The translations under genes and the position numbers were made by a program. A DNA stretch of 62,862 nucleotides from Gammaproteobacteria bacterium (GTDB taxonomy: Bacteria > Pseudomonadota > Gammaproteobacteria > Steroidobacterales > Steroidobacteraceae), in NCBI GenBank assembly GCA_003132025.1, contig PKWJ01000008.1:6985-69846 (forward strand), read 5' to 3'. Shown here piece by piece: positions 44,592 through 55,032 of this stretch (within the stretch, counting starts at the first letter, position 1; each line of letters begins with the position of its first letter). The notes beneath the pieces are model-generated. The model was not told the DNA's origin, did no database searches, and worked only from the letters and a program-made list of their open reading frames with translations.

Positions 44592-45155
44592 CGCTGCCTT
44601 GGCGCCGCTGATCGAATCCTTACGACGTCTTTCCTCTGTTCGCGCGCATTGCGAGCAATCCCGGTTCTTTACCGACAGTAGATCGATCACAACGATACCT
44701 GGGCACGTACTGCATCGTCTCAGGTCCAGCGAATTAGGTTCGGCCAGTCCAATGGCCAACAGCACGATCAACTCGAAGTTGACCTCCGACTCGGGGAAAT
44801 AGGTGCGATACGCTTCATACACGTCGCAAAGCCTTTCACCTCGGTCGAGGTTGGGGTAATAGCGAGCGGCCTCCACGATGTTCTCAGCGGGCACCGCGCC
44901 GTGGATCCTGCAGAATAAGGCAATGACAGAGGCTTCGCTGCGCATCCGAGCGGAGCGAAAGAATGCGGACAGAAGGGTTGGCGATGGGCCACGCCGCCGT
45001 CCCTCCGACTTGACGTGCCATTCGCGCCTCAACGTTTTGATCTTCTCGCGCGTGAGTCCGGCGAAATTACAGATAGTATGTCTGCGTGCCCGGTGCGCGA
45101 TCATGCGCAAGGCGAGCTGATGCCGTCTCAGTTCACGTCCAATCCGATCTTCCAC
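44394..45155 (-). CDS. FlhC-like (SetC-type) transcriptional activator
   Basis: The product is 253 residues. The first 170 resemble FlhC: an N-terminal helical region (RRHQLALRMIAHRARRHTIC), a middle with ALFCRIHGAVP and a four-cysteine zinc site C148-x2-C151-x15-C167-x2-C170 (FlhC has C-x2-C-x16-C-x2-C). The last 83 residues are charged, lack a fold signature and lie partly antisense to the small membrane protein. FlhC works as a complex with FlhD; an FlhD-like gene is divergent, 92 bases away. In SXT-type ICEs the homologous SetC/SetD pair activates excision and transfer genes. No flagellar genes are present here. Confidence 0.65.
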   Translation of the reverse strand: MEDRIGRELRRHQLALRMIAHRARRHTICNFAGLTREKIKTLRREWHVKSEGRRRGPSPTLLSAFFRSARMRSEASVIALFCRIHGAVPAENIVEAARYYPNLDRGERLCDVYEAYRTYFPESEVNFELIVLLAIGLAEPNSLDLRRCSTCPGIVVIDLLSVKNRDCSQCARTEERRRKDSISGAKAALTGKKTHKPVVRDQQKRAAQGSTDHAPERKVRGTQKLEEQRGQETQKGDGGQEDLNDGQESDKEC

Positions 45156-45247
45156 GGCGCATTCATCCTCTGAGGTTATTTAGTTTTGGAGAAAAAAACG
45201 CCCAAACTTGAAGGCAGGTCCGGAGTCCTGCGACAGACAATGACGGC

Positions 45248-45904
45248 ATGGCTTCCAATACCACGCACTCTCCCGGATCCCTGCCAGCCTGGAAATGGAC
45301 CGGCGGAGAGACACTTGACTTTGTCCGTGCATTGAACGAGCGCTGCCTTCAGGTGCTCGGTAGGCAGGTCACTGAGGAGGGCCGCATATTTCCCGGGTCC
45401 GAGACCTTTGAGATGGTGACGGCCTGCCAGAAGCTTTGGTTCGCGCTGGATGAGTCCGCATGGCGCCGAGCGGCCAAGTGTCCATTTCTTCTCATCGACA
45501 TGAAATTCAAAAATGAGAGGTGGTGGCGTGAGGTTGGGGATGGCGCTGCTTCTCCCGATGGAAAGAGCACTGACTCCAGCATCTTTCCCGCTGAGTCTGC
45601 GCGCGAGTTGAGTGCCGAGACGTTGACCTTGGCTTGGCACGCGGCGCGCTCGGACGCGCGCATTGCCTCGCAGGTGCTGGGGCTCGCGCCCGGTGTAGTC
45701 GGCATCATCGCCGCGCTTGGCCCGAGAGAAGTCCAGCGCACCGCCGCACGGCATAGTCACCAATTGCGCCCTCGATGGGAGAGCAATCCAGCGTTCTGGC
45801 AGCAACTGTTGTCGACCGCGATTAGCGGCAATGCAGAGTCCCTGTCCGAATTCCATCTCCACGGTCTGCAGCTCCTCGGAGGCGATCTCTTGGATCGAAT
45901 CTGA
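45248..45904 (+). CDS. FlhD-like (SetD-type) partner protein with an N-terminal extension
   Basis: The product is 218 residues. From about residue 118, ARELSAETLTLAWHAARSDA, VLGLAPGVVGIIAALGPREV and RHSHQLRPRWESNPAFWQQL follow the FlhD pattern (NLSYLLLAQRLI, FRLGI, LGALTLPQMVKLA, LVCHFRF). The first 115 residues have no counterpart in FlhD. No other recognisable domain is present. The gene is divergent from the FlhC-like gene, which is the strongest support for the call. It should form a heteromeric activator with FlhC-like protein for genes of the element, most of which now seem to be lost. Confidence 0.5.
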   Translation: MASNTTHSPGSLPAWKWTGGETLDFVRALNERCLQVLGRQVTEEGRIFPGSETFEMVTACQKLWFALDESAWRRAAKCPFLLIDMKFKNERWWREVGDGAASPDGKSTDSSIFPAESARELSAETLTLAWHAARSDARIASQVLGLAPGVVGIIAALGPREVQRTAARHSHQLRPRWESNPAFWQQLLSTAISGNAESLSEFHLHGLQLLGGDLLDRI

Positions 45905-46111
45905 AAGGTTGTTCGTTTGGCGTGCGCTGTTTCTTGAACGAATTAGCTTCTTCGAGTTGTGTAAAGCAACGGATCTAGGTCTTGCTGCGCATCGTGGCGA
46001 CTGCGAGCTGCCATCGTGCGCGCGTTGACTTCGATCCATGCGTCCCAGCACTGTGTCCTAAAGAGTGGACGGCTATCGGTGTAGCCGGCACTCCGGTTGG
46101 TTGCTAGATTG
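45905..46111. other. gap between element and gcvP with a hairpin and the right repeat
   Basis: No gene is seen. CGGCTA (46070-46075) and TAGCCG (46082-46087) form a perfect 6-bp hairpin with a 6-base loop, a possible weak terminator for either convergent gene. The right 12-bp repeat begins just beyond this gap, inside gcvP. Confidence 0.4.
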
Positions 46112-49069
46112 TTACAACGGACTAGTAGCACCCCTCTGTAGTCGATTCTCATCCCCCAGCTCCATCGGCGGCTCTACAGGCGGACAGGAGCACATGAGGT
46201 TGCGATCGCCGTAAACGTGATCGATGCGTCCGACGGGCGGCCAATACTTATCGGCCCATACAGTATCGGTCGGAAAGCAGCCCATCGCGCGAGAGTAGGG
46301 GCGGTTCCAGGATTCCCTGACCAGATCGAGCGCGGTGTGCGGCGCGTGGCGCAACGGGGAATCCGCGATCGGGTAGCGATGTGCCTCGAGGTCCCGAATC
46401 TCGCCGCGGATCGCGATCAGCGCCTGGCAAAACCGATCGAGCTCGGCTTTGGATTCGGATTCCGTGGGCTCGATCATCAGCGTGCCGGAGACTGGAAAAC
46501 TGATTGTAGGGGCATGGAATCCAAAATCGATCAGCCGTTTGGCAATGTCATCCACCGTTACTCCGCAGGACCGTTGGTAGGCGCGCGGATCGACGATGCA
46601 TTCGTGCGCCACGCGTCCGCGGGCATTCTTGTAGAGCACAGGAAAATGAGGCTCGAGTCGGTTCGCGACGTAGTTGGCGGCTACGATTGCCGCTTCCGTC
46701 GCGCGCTGCAAGCCGCGGCTGCCCATGAGGAGCAGATACATATAGGAGATCGGCAGGATCGAGGCCGAACCAAAGGGCGCGGCAGACACCGGCCCTACGT
46801 GATTCGCATCAGCAACCTCGAGCGGATGGCCGGGTAGGAACGGCGCCAAGTGCGCTTTGACGCCGATCGGTCCCATACCGGGACCGCCACCGCCGTGGGG
46901 GATGCAGAAAGTCTTATGGAGATTCAAATGCGACACATCGGCGCCATAGTCGCCCGGCCGTGCGAGACCCACCTGTGCATTGAGATTCGCGCCGTCGACA
47001 TACACCTGACCGCCCGCGCGGTGCACGATCTCGCACAGTTCGCGGATGTGCTCTTCGAACACGCCATGCGTGGACGGGTAGGTCACCATGACCGCGGCCA
47101 ACGTGTCGGAATAGTCCTCAGCCTTTGCCGCAAGATCCGCCAGGTCGATGTTGCCCCGGACATCGCATTTGACGATGACGACTTGCATGCCGGCCAGATG
47201 CGCCGAGGCGGGATTGGTGCCATGAGCGGAGGAGGGGATCAGACACACGGTGCGCTCTGGCTCACCGCGATTGCGGTGATAGGCGCGAATCGCCAGCAGC
47301 CCCGCATATTCGCCCTGGGCCCCTGAATTAGGTTGCAGGCTCACCGCGTCATAGCCGGTGATCTCACACAGCGCTACTTTGAGATCTTCCACGAGCTCGT
47401 GGTAGCCCATGGCCTGCCGGGCGGGCGCGAACGGGTGCAGCGCGTTCCACTCGGGCCAGCTGATCGGCAGCATCTCGGCCGTGGCATTGAGCTTCATGGT
47501 GCAGGAACCCAGCGGAATCATGGTCCGATCGAGCGCGAGATCGCGGTCGCTCAAGCGCCTCAAGTACCGCAGCATCTCGGTCTCGGAGCGGTAGCGATGA
47601 AACGCCGGATGCTGCAGAAACGAGGAACGACGCTGCAGATCTTCCGGAATGCGCTCGAGGACCCCTGGGCTGACCTCCGCATACCGCAGCGTTCCACCAA
47701 AGGCCCGCCAAACCGCCTCGATCGTGTCTTTGGTGGTGGTCTCATCGAGCGAGATGCCCAGCGCGGCCTCCTGCGCGCACTCACCGGGAGCAATGATTCG
47801 AAGATTCAGCCGCTCGGCGTGTGCGCGCCACACTATGTCCGCGCGCGCGTCCGCCACCAGCACCGTTACCGTATCGAAGAATCTTTCATGGAGCATCCTA
47901 TATCCCAGCCGCCGCAGGCCGGTCGCCAGCACGGCAGCGTGGCCGTGGATGCGTCGTGCAATGCGCTTGAGTCCCTCCGGCCCGTGATAAACCGCATACA
48001 TCGAGGCGATCACGGCCAAGAGCACCTGCGCGGTGCAGATGTTGGAGGTCGCCTTCTCGCGCCGAATGTGCTGCTCGCGCGTCTGCAACGCGAGCCGATA
48101 CGCGGGTGCGCCATGCGCGTCTACCGACACGCTAACGAGGCGACCTGGGAGCTCGCGCTTGTAGGCATCCTTGACCGCGATGTAGGCCGCGTGCGGACCG
48201 CCATACCCCATGGGTACGCCAAAGCGTTGGGTCGAGCCGACCGCAATATCCGCACCAAGCTCGCCCGGCGGCACCAGTAAGGTCAGTGCAAGTGGATCGG
48301 CGGCCACGACAGCGATGCCGCCTAGGGCGTGCAGCGCATCGATCGCGAGGCGCAGATCCGGCACCTCGCCAAACGTCCCGGGATATTGAAACAGGGCGCC
48401 GAAACACGCGGCCGCCTGCAGATCCGCCGGGCTGTTACCGCAGACCACGTCCCACCCCAAGGGCTCGGCCCGCGTGCGCAGTACGGCGAGAGTCTGCGGA
48501 TGCACCCCGGCATCGACAAAGAACCTGTTCGACTTCGAGCCTGCCAACCGAGCGGCCAGCGCCATCGCTTCGGCCGCCGCGGTGGCCTCGTCGAGCAACG
48601 ACGCATTGGCGACATCGAGCCCCGTTAGATCACACACGAGCGTCTGAAAGTTCAGCAGCGCCTCGAGCCTGCCCTGACTGATCTCCGGCTGGTAGGGCGT
48701 ATAGGCGGTATACCAGGCCGGATTCTCGAGCACATTGCGCTGGATGACGGACGGCAGGATGGTGTCGTAGTAACCCGTGCCGATCAGCGAGATGAAAACG
48801 GCATTCTTCGAGGCGATCGCTCGCAGCCGCGCCAGGGCGTCCGTTTCGGACAAGCCCTCGCCCAATTCCAACGGTCGATTTAGGCGAATGGCCTCAGGCA
48901 GCGTCTCATCGATCAGTTGCTCCACCGACCCGACGCCGATCACCTTAAGCATCGCGGTGATATCGTCAGGTGCCAGACCGATGTGCCGATCGGCGAAATC
49001 CATCCCATATTCCTGTTCGTCGTCATCGCCAGACAAGGGCGATAATGTCGTCGTGAGGCTACCGCTCAT
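46112..49069 (-). CDS. gcvP: glycine dehydrogenase (aminomethyl-transferring), P protein of glycine cleavage
   Basis: The product is 985 residues, the single-chain form. The start at 49069 overlaps the gcvH stop (ATGA). [13 protein letters not shown] at the N-terminus, [15 protein letters not shown] and [11 protein letters not shown] are conserved, and the PLP lysine sits in [17 protein letters not shown]. It decarboxylates glycine and loads the aminomethyl group on GcvH. It is the last gene of a six-gene operon. The final codons (TSPL, stop) contain the 12-bp repeat also found before the integrase, so the extreme C-terminus may have been rebuilt by an integration event. Confidence 0.95.
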   Translation of the reverse strand: MSGSLTTTLSPLSGDDDEQEYGMDFADRHIGLAPDDITAMLKVIGVGSVEQLIDETLPEAIRLNRPLELGEGLSETDALARLRAIASKNAVFISLIGTGYYDTILPSVIQRNVLENPAWYTAYTPYQPEISQGRLEALLNFQTLVCDLTGLDVANASLLDEATAAAEAMALAARLAGSKSNRFFVDAGVHPQTLAVLRTRAEPLGWDVVCGNSPADLQAAACFGALFQYPGTFGEVPDLRLAIDALHALGGIAVVAADPLALTLLVPPGELGADIAVGSTQRFGVPMGYGGPHAAYIAVKDAYKRELPGRLVSVSVDAHGAPAYRLALQTREQHIRREKATSNICTAQVLLAVIASMYAVYHGPEGLKRIARRIHGHAAVLATGLRRLGYRMLHERFFDTVTVLVADARADIVWRAHAERLNLRIIAPGECAQEAALGISLDETTTKDTIEAVWRAFGGTLRYAEVSPGVLERIPEDLQRRSSFLQHPAFHRYRSETEMLRYLRRLSDRDLALDRTMIPLGSCTMKLNATAEMLPISWPEWNALHPFAPARQAMGYHELVEDLKVALCEITGYDAVSLQPNSGAQGEYAGLLAIRAYHRNRGEPERTVCLIPSSAHGTNPASAHLAGMQVVIVKCDVRGNIDLADLAAKAEDYSDTLAAVMVTYPSTHGVFEEHIRELCEIVHRAGGQVYVDGANLNAQVGLARPGDYGADVSHLNLHKTFCIPHGGGGPGMGPIGVKAHLAPFLPGHPLEVADANHVGPVSAAPFGSASILPISYMYLLLMGSRGLQRATEAAIVAANYVANRLEPHFPVLYKNARGRVAHECIVDPRAYQRSCGVTVDDIAKRLIDFGFHAPTISFPVSGTLMIEPTESESKAELDRFCQALIAIRGEIRDLEAHRYPIADSPLRHAPHTALDLVRESWNRPYSRAMGCFPTDTVWADKYWPPVGRIDHVYGDRNLMCSCPPVEPPMELGDENRLQRGATSPL
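46115..46126. repeat. right copy of 12-bp direct repeat, in the last codons of gcvP
   Basis: CAACGGACTAGT is identical to 41822-41833. On the gcvP strand it is ACTAGTCCGTTG, encoding T-S-P-L directly before the TAA. The two copies bracket the integrase, AlpA, RHH and FlhDC-like genes. Confidence 0.45.
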
Positions 49070-49431
49070 CGCAGGCCCGCCTCATAGGTGTCTTTGCTCA
49101 GCAACGTGGTGATCTCCACCGGTTCACTGATGAGCAATTTGAAGAGCCATCCGGCGCCCATAGGATCAGAATTGACCAGTGCCGGATCGGCCGACAAGCC
49201 CACGTTGACTTCGAGAATGGTGCCGCTCAGGGGCGCCAATACCTCCGAGGCTGCCTTGACGGATTCGACCACAGCGGCTTCTGTCCCTTTTTCGAGCTCC
49301 CGGCCGACCGCTGGCAGCTGCACGAAGACTAGATCACCGAGCGCCGATTGAGCATGATCCGTGATGCCTACGGTGGCGACATCGCCGTCAACGGCAATCC
49401 ATTCGTGGTCAGCGGTGTAATGAATCGTCAT
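49066..49431 (-). CDS. gcvH: glycine cleavage system H protein
   Basis: The product is 121 residues. The lipoyl-accepting lysine is K59 in [13 protein letters not shown], within the usual beta-barrel ([32 protein letters not shown]). It shuttles the aminomethyl group between GcvP and GcvT. It lies 21 bases after gcvT and overlaps gcvP by 4 bases. Confidence 0.96.
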   Translation of the reverse strand: MTIHYTADHEWIAVDGDVATVGITDHAQSALGDLVFVQLPAVGRELEKGTEAAVVESVKAASEVLAPLSGTILEVNVGLSADPALVNSDPMGAGWLFKLLISEPVEITTLLSKDTYEAGLR

Positions 49432-49452
49432 GGTGTTTCGTGCTTCGATTTA

Positions 49453-50598
49453 TTAGCGCTGATAGCGATGCGCGATGAAGGGGAGCCGTGCAACAGTGAC
49501 GGCAAATCGCTGACCGCGTACCTGTGCCCAGAGGCGCGTGCCGGGCTTGGCCTGTGTGCTTGGCACATACCCCATCGCGACCGGCGAATGTAGCGAGGGC
49601 CCGAACCCTCCCGAAGTCACTCGACCACAAGGCATATCAGACGCTTCATCAAGAAATAAAGGCGTGGATGCGCGCACCGGGCGCTGGTCGGAGCTCAACC
49701 CGACGCGTCGGTCGGGAGCGCCCTGTTCAAGCTGTGTGAGGATAATGCCGGCTCCGGGAAACCCGCCGGCCCTGGCACCTCCTGTGCGTCGAGCGGCTGG
49801 AATCGCCCATTCAAGCGCGGCCTGTACGGGGGTGGTATCGAGGTCGATGTCAGCGCCGTACAGGCAAAGACCTGCTTCGAGCCTCAGACTATCCCGCGCG
49901 CCAAGGCCTGCGAGTCTGACGTGAGGGCTCGTCAGCAATCGCTCCGCCAAGCTCATCGCCGCCTTCGTCGGCACCGAGATTTCAAAGCCATCCTCGCCTG
50001 TGTAGCCAGATCGCGTGACCCAGCAGGCGACGCCCTGGAGAGCGAATTCGGTCGCATCCATGAAACGCAGGCGTGCGATGTCAGCCGTCAGCTCGGCCAG
50101 GACCTCGGCAGCGCGCGGGCCCTGCAGCGCCAGCAGCACGCGATCAGCCAATGGCTGCACCTGGCCATATTTTGAAAGCCGCTCGCTCAGGTACGCCTCG
50201 TCTTCAGCCTTGCACGACGCATTGACAATCAGCAGAAATTGACGGCCGAGATTAACGACCATCAGGTCATCGCGGATCCCGCCTGTCATCGTGGTCAGAA
50301 AGCCGTAGCGCTGACGTCCGTCCTTGAGCGAAATAACATCGATCGGCATGATCGATTCAAGCGCCAGCGCCACATCATGCATCGTGGAGTGGCCCCGAGA
50401 ACGAATTAGGATCTGCCCCATGTGCGAGACATCGAACAGGCTCGCCGCGGCCCGCGTATGCAGGTGCTCCTTCAATACGCCCGCGCGATAGTTCACCGGC
50501 ATCTCGTAATGAGCGAACGGCATGAATTTAGCGCCGTGCCGCGTATGCAGTTCATGCAGCGGCAGACGCCGCAGATTCGACGGCACGGCGGCTAACAT
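49453..50598 (-). CDS. gcvT: aminomethyltransferase, T protein of glycine cleavage
   Basis: The product is 381 residues. It overlaps the sdaA stop by 7 bases. [19 protein letters not shown], the folate-site aspartate region [13 protein letters not shown] and [13 protein letters not shown] are GcvT hallmarks; the C-terminal ends in [18 protein letters not shown]. It releases ammonia and makes 5,10-methylene-THF. The N-terminal [20 protein letters not shown] confirms the start is within a few residues. Confidence 0.95.
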   Translation of the reverse strand: MLAAVPSNLRRLPLHELHTRHGAKFMPFAHYEMPVNYRAGVLKEHLHTRAAASLFDVSHMGQILIRSRGHSTMHDVALALESIMPIDVISLKDGRQRYGFLTTMTGGIRDDLMVVNLGRQFLLIVNASCKAEDEAYLSERLSKYGQVQPLADRVLLALQGPRAAEVLAELTADIARLRFMDATEFALQGVACWVTRSGYTGEDGFEISVPTKAAMSLAERLLTSPHVRLAGLGARDSLRLEAGLCLYGADIDLDTTPVQAALEWAIPAARRTGGARAGGFPGAGIILTQLEQGAPDRRVGLSSDQRPVRASTPLFLDEASDMPCGRVTSGGFGPSLHSPVAMGYVPSTQAKPGTRLWAQVRGQRFAVTVARLPFIAHRYQR

Positions 50599-51977
50599 TC
50601 GGGCACGTTGACGGCCAGTCCGCCCTGTGAAGTTTCCTTATAGATCGAGGACATGTCCTTGCCTGTCTGATTCATGGTGGCGATGACCTGATCCAGCGAT
50701 ACCTTGTGAGTGCCATCGCCACGCATCGCCAATCGCGCCGCATTGATGGCTTTGACGGCGCCCATGGCGTTGCGCTCAATGCAGGGGATCTGCACTAAAC
50801 CGGCTATCGGGTCGCAGGTGAGTCCGAGATTATGTTCCATGCCGATCTCGGCCGCATTCTCGATCTGCTCGTTCGAGCCATTCAGTGCCGCCACCAGTCC
50901 GGCCGCCGCCATGGAGCAGGCGACGCCGACTTCGCCCTGGCATCCCGATTCAGCCCCGGAGATGGAGGCATTTTTCTTATACAGCATGCCGATCGCAGCC
51001 CCGACCAGCAGAAAACGCTCGACACCTTCGTCCGATGCGCCCGGTTCAAAGCGGCGGTAGTAGGCCAGTACCGCAGGCACTATTCCAGCCGCTCCATTGG
51101 TTGGGGCCGTAACCATGCGACCCCCGGCCGCATTCTCTTCATTGACCGCCATGGCGAAAGCGTTAACCCAGTCCATCTCGCGCATGGGCCGGGCGGAATC
51201 CAGGTCGAGCAGCTGACGATGCAGAGAGGGAGCCCGACGGGGCAGTTTCAGCACACCGGGCAGCAGGCCGCGAGCAGCAAAGCCGCGCTCGATGCACGAT
51301 TGCATGACCGACCAGAGGCGCAGGAGCGCTGTGCGCGTCTCAGCCTCCTCGCGAAATGCGGCCTCATTCGCGAGCACCAGTTCGTGCAAGGCGAGTCCGT
51401 GGCACTTTGCGCTCTCAAGCAGCTCGGCGGCGCAATTGAACGGATACTGCACCTGGACGCGCTCTGCGCAACTCGCCATACCGCCGAGTTCATCCGCGCG
51501 CACGATGAATCCGCCTCCTAAGGAGTAGTACTCATCGCTCAATAACAGTGTCCCTTTTTTTTCTAGCGCGCTAAAACTCAAGCCGTTCGGGTGCAGCGGG
51601 AGCGATTGGTCGCGATGCCAGAGCACATCCGTCGCCTCGACAAAGTCGATCTCGTGTACACCTGCGAGCCTCAGGCGTTGGTTAACGCGAATGCGATCCA
51701 ATGTCGGGTCGATCGTGCTTGGCTCCAACGTGTCGGGCGTGTGTCCTTCAAGACCCAAAAGAATCGCCCGATCGGTGCAATGACCGCGCCCGGTCAAGGC
51801 GAGCGAGCCGTAGAGGTGCACGCACACCCGTGTGGTGCGAGTCAGCAATCCGCGCGATGCCATGCCCTGCGCAAAGGCCCGCGCGGCATTCATTGGTCCC
51901 ATAGTGTGGGAGCTGGAAGGTCCGATGCCCACTTTGAAGATGTCGAGGACGCTTAAGCTCAAGGCGGTATGTTCCAA
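50592..51977 (-). CDS. sdaA: L-serine ammonia-lyase, single-chain [4Fe-4S] type
   Basis: The product is up to 461 residues. The ATG at 51977 lies 19 bases inside tdh; a TTG at 51962, overlapping the tdh stop as TTGA, would give a start closer to the family ([20 protein letters not shown]). The beta and alpha domains are fused. The iron-sulfur cysteines lie in [17 protein letters not shown] and [14 protein letters not shown]. It converts serine to pyruvate and ammonia. In this operon serine would come from glycine plus the C1 unit released by the cleavage system, through GlyA encoded elsewhere. Confidence 0.94.
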   Translation of the reverse strand: MEHTALSLSVLDIFKVGIGPSSSHTMGPMNAARAFAQGMASRGLLTRTTRVCVHLYGSLALTGRGHCTDRAILLGLEGHTPDTLEPSTIDPTLDRIRVNQRLRLAGVHEIDFVEATDVLWHRDQSLPLHPNGLSFSALEKKGTLLLSDEYYSLGGGFIVRADELGGMASCAERVQVQYPFNCAAELLESAKCHGLALHELVLANEAAFREEAETRTALLRLWSVMQSCIERGFAARGLLPGVLKLPRRAPSLHRQLLDLDSARPMREMDWVNAFAMAVNEENAAGGRMVTAPTNGAAGIVPAVLAYYRRFEPGASDEGVERFLLVGAAIGMLYKKNASISGAESGCQGEVGVACSMAAAGLVAALNGSNEQIENAAEIGMEHNLGLTCDPIAGLVQIPCIERNAMGAVKAINAARLAMRGDGTHKVSLDQVIATMNQTGKDMSSIYKETSQGGLAVNVPEC

Positions 51978-52993
51978 TCAAGAATGACCTTTCCGGTTTG
52001 CCCGGAGGCCATGGTTTCAAAACCATATTGATACTCTTCGGCGGGAAGGCGATGGGTGATGACGGCGGAGATGTCAAGTCCGCTTTGCAGCATGCTCGCC
52101 ATCTTGTACCAGGTCTCGAACATCTCGCGGCCGTAGACGCCTTTCATGAGCAGACCCTTGAAGATCACATCCTCCCAGCAGATTCCCGTGTCGTTCGGCA
52201 TCAGGCCCAGCAGTGCCACATTGCCCCCATGGCGCATGGTGCGCAGCATGTCCCGAAAAGCGGTGGATACGCCCGACATCTCGAGTCCCACATCGAACCC
52301 CTCTTCCATCTGCAGGCTCTTCATCGCCAGATCGAGCGACTCGGTGCGAACATCCAATGCCAGGGATGCGCCTAGCTTTCTCGCCAGTCGCAAACGGTAC
52401 GGGTTCACATCGGTGATCACCACGTGACGCGCCCCGGCAAACCGAGCGACAGCGACGGCCATCACACCGATCGGACCGGCGCCTGCGATCAGGACATCTT
52501 CCCCGACCACGTTGAAGGAGAGGGTGGTATGCGTGGCATTGCCGAACGGATCCAGGATTGAGGCGATGTCATCGGATATGGCGGCCGGCAGTTTGAAAAC
52601 ATTGCCGGCGGGTAATGAGAGGTATTCCGCAAAGCAGCCCGGTCGATTCACCCCCACGCCCACTGCGTTGCGACACAGGTGCCGGCGCCCTGCGCGGCAA
52701 TTGCGGCAGTGACCACAGGTGACGTGCCCTTCGCCGGATACGCGATCGCCGATCGCCAGTCCCTGCACCTCACTACCCAACGCAACGATCTCACCGGCAT
52801 ATTCATGGCCTACCGCCATTGGTACTTTGATGGTGCGCCGTGCCCACTCGTCCCAATGCCAGATGTGCATATCGGTGCCGCAAATCGCGGTCTTCTTTAC
52901 GCGGATGAGCACATCGTTGGGCCCGTAGCTGGGCTCGGGCACATCCTGCATCCAGATTCCAGGCTCCGCTTTGGCCTTGACCAACGCCTTCAT
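51959..52993 (-). CDS. tdh: L-threonine 3-dehydrogenase
   Basis: The product is 344 residues with a strong AAGGAG before the start. The catalytic zinc cysteine is C39 in [19 protein letters not shown], the structural zinc set is [15 protein letters not shown] and the NAD motif is [15 protein letters not shown]. These are specific to Tdh of the MDR family. It makes 2-amino-3-oxobutyrate for Kbl, encoded 9 bases upstream. Confidence 0.96.
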   Translation of the reverse strand: MKALVKAKAEPGIWMQDVPEPSYGPNDVLIRVKKTAICGTDMHIWHWDEWARRTIKVPMAVGHEYAGEIVALGSEVQGLAIGDRVSGEGHVTCGHCRNCRAGRRHLCRNAVGVGVNRPGCFAEYLSLPAGNVFKLPAAISDDIASILDPFGNATHTTLSFNVVGEDVLIAGAGPIGVMAVAVARFAGARHVVITDVNPYRLRLARKLGASLALDVRTESLDLAMKSLQMEEGFDVGLEMSGVSTAFRDMLRTMRHGGNVALLGLMPNDTGICWEDVIFKGLLMKGVYGREMFETWYKMASMLQSGLDISAVITHRLPAEEYQYGFETMASGQTGKVILDWNIPP

Positions 52994-53002
52994 CTTGACT
53001 CC

Positions 53003-54193
53003 TTAGGAAATGATCCCGAGCTCGCGTCCGGCTGTCGTGAAGGCGTGGACGGCCTGTTCAATCTGGCCGGGAGAGTGCGCAGCGCTCATCTGAGTGCGAA
53101 TGCGCGCTTGGCCTTTGGCCACTACGGGAAACGAGAAGCCGATGACATAGACGCCCAGCTCAAAGAGCCGATCGGCCAGACGCCGAGCGAGCGTGGCATC
53201 GAAGAGCATCACGGGGATTATCGGGTGTTCACCCGGCACCAGCGTGAAGCCTGCAGCGCTTATGCCGGCACGAAATTGCTGGGCGTTGGCAGCAAGCCGG
53301 TCACGCAGCGCATGGCCTGTGCGAATGAGTTCCAGTACGCGCAAGCTGACGGCCGCGATGAGCGGTGGCAATGAATTGGAGAAGAGGTATGGGCGCGAAC
53401 GCTGTCGCAGCCAGCTGATCGCCGCCTGCCGGCCGGCCACAAACCCGCCGGCGGCCCCACCGAGCGCCTTGCCGAAGGTGCCGGTGAGCAAATCCACCCG
53501 TCCCAAGACTCCTGAGCGCTCCGGTGTGCCGCGACCCTGTGCGCCAACAAAACCAGTGGCATGCGAATCATCCACCATGACCAGTGCATCGTAGCGCTCG
53601 GCCAGATCGCAGATCCCTTCGAGCGGAGCGAACGTGCCATCCATGGAAAAGATGCCATCGGTGACGATCAGGCGCGTTCGAGCGCCTTTTGCTTCATGCA
53701 GTTTTGCCTCAAGATCGTTCAAGTCCCGATTGGCGTAGCGCAATCTCTGGGCCTTGCACAAGCGAATGCCATCGATGATCGAGGCGTGATTGAGCGCATC
53801 GGAGAGCACCGCGTCTTCTTCCGACAGCAGGGTTTCAAAAAGCCCCCCATTCGCATCGAAACACGAGGAGTAGAGAATCGTGTCATCCATGCCGAGAAAT
53901 GCCGACAGTTCCTTCTCCAGCGCTCGGTGTACCTCGTGCGTGCCGCAGATGAAGCGCACCGAGGCCATGCCGTAGCCGTACTCATTAAGCGCACGATGTG
54001 CCGCCTCGAGCACCGCCGGGTGATTGGCCAATCCCAGGTAGTTGTTGGCGCACAGATTGAGCACTTCTCGGTCGCTCACCTGAATCAGGGCGCCCTGTGC
54101 CGAACTGAGCTGCCGTTCGGCCTTGAACAAGCCCTGTTCGCGCAGCTCCCCTAGGGCAGCGAGCGCTGCCGCCTCGAATGCTGCCCCCGTCAC
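53003..54193 (-). CDS. kbl: glycine C-acetyltransferase (2-amino-3-ketobutyrate CoA ligase)
   Basis: The product is 396 residues from a GTG with GAGGG 6 bases before it. [33 protein letters not shown] and the PLP lysine region [17 protein letters not shown] identify the alpha-oxoamine synthase family; the pairing with tdh makes it Kbl. It splits 2-amino-3-oxobutyrate with CoA into glycine and acetyl-CoA. It is the first gene of kbl-tdh-sdaA-gcvT-gcvH-gcvP. Confidence 0.96.
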   Translation of the reverse strand: MTGAAFEAAALAALGELREQGLFKAERQLSSAQGALIQVSDREVLNLCANNYLGLANHPAVLEAAHRALNEYGYGMASVRFICGTHEVHRALEKELSAFLGMDDTILYSSCFDANGGLFETLLSEEDAVLSDALNHASIIDGIRLCKAQRLRYANRDLNDLEAKLHEAKGARTRLIVTDGIFSMDGTFAPLEGICDLAERYDALVMVDDSHATGFVGAQGRGTPERSGVLGRVDLLTGTFGKALGGAAGGFVAGRQAAISWLRQRSRPYLFSNSLPPLIAAVSLRVLELIRTGHALRDRLAANAQQFRAGISAAGFTLVPGEHPIIPVMLFDATLARRLADRLFELGVYVIGFSFPVVAKGQARIRTQMSAAHSPGQIEQAVHAFTTAGRELGIIS

Positions 54194-54238
54194 GATGCGC
54201 CCTCAACGTCATATCGCAGTGTGCCAGCCATGCGGTAC

Positions 54239-54266
54239 AATATATCGAACGCGTGTCCTGGATCAA
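54239..54266 (-). promoter_or_regulatory. likely promoter of the kbl-gcvP operon
   Basis: On the minus strand TTGATC (54266-54261) is followed after 16 bases by TATATT (54244-54239), a near-consensus sigma70 pair. The start of transcription would be near 54232, about 40 bases before the kbl GTG. The XRE-cupin gene starts divergently at 54332, so its product could act here. I saw no glycine riboswitch fold in the leader. Confidence 0.6.
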
Positions 54267-54331
54267 GAACAGGTTTCAAGAGCTCTAACAAGACGGCAGT
54301 AAGATATGACAAACGATCGCAAGGCACTCAC

Positions 54332-54937
54332 ATGCCAAAAAAACGCTCCCTAGTAACCAAAACCTCGAAAGAGCCCCCGCCCGTGGGACTGTCGCTCGCC
54401 GCATTGCGATCGGCGCGCTCGTTGTCTATGGACGCCTTATCTCGTCAGTCCGGCGTGTCGAAATCTATGCTCTCGCAGATTGAGCGCGGTCGAGCCAACC
54501 CGACGGTGGCGGTCGTCTGGCGACTGGCCAACGCGCTGGGCGTGCCCTTGCCGGAGTTGCTGGGGTCAGCGGCGGCGGCTGATCAGGGTGCGATCCAGAC
54601 CGTAAAGGCGTTTGACGTGCCGGTTATGCGTAGCCGTGATCGTCGTGTCACATTGCGGGTGTTGAGTCCGGTGGAGCTCGCGGGCCGGTATGAGTGCTAT
54701 CAGATCGACTTTGAGTCGGGAGGGATTCTGGAGAGCGCAGCGCATGCGAGTGGGGCGCGTGAGCATCTGACGATTATCGAGGGACGGATTGAGGCGACTT
54801 CTGGAACACACAAAGCGGTGGGCAGCCAACTGGATACCTTGCGCTATCGCGCCGACGTGCCCCACCAGCTGCGCAGCATCGGACGGGGCAAGGCAGCGGC
54901 CCTGTTGATCGTGGAGTTTCCCGCTGCGAAGCCCTGA
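54332..54937 (+). CDS. XRE-family regulator with cupin sensor domain
   Basis: The product is 201 residues from the ATG at 54332, preceded by AAGG; the frame is open to 54221 but without family-like sequence. The HTH is LSLAALRSARSLSMDALSRQ, GVSKSMLSQIERGRANPTVA. A cupin domain follows (about 100-195; AGRYECYQIDFESGG, EHLTIIEGRIEA). In this class the cupin usually binds an amino acid or polyamine. Its place head to head with the kbl operon suggests that it senses threonine, glycine or serine and controls that operon. Confidence 0.85.
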   Translation: MPKKRSLVTKTSKEPPPVGLSLAALRSARSLSMDALSRQSGVSKSMLSQIERGRANPTVAVVWRLANALGVPLPELLGSAAAADQGAIQTVKAFDVPVMRSRDRRVTLRVLSPVELAGRYECYQIDFESGGILESAAHASGAREHLTIIEGRIEATSGTHKAVGSQLDTLRYRADVPHQLRSIGRGKAAALLIVEFPAAKP

Positions 54938-55032
54938 AGAAATTGGAAGTGCTTCAGGGCTGGCTCCCTGACCCCTATCGTGGCCTAAGCAATGTACTGG
55001 GCTAAAACCTTGTTTCCATGATGAGGTGTTGG

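Noticed and set aside
54194-54331. Glycine riboswitch before the kbl-gcv operon
   Set aside because: The leader after the predicted start is only about 40 bases, too short for a glycine aptamer, and no matching core was seen.
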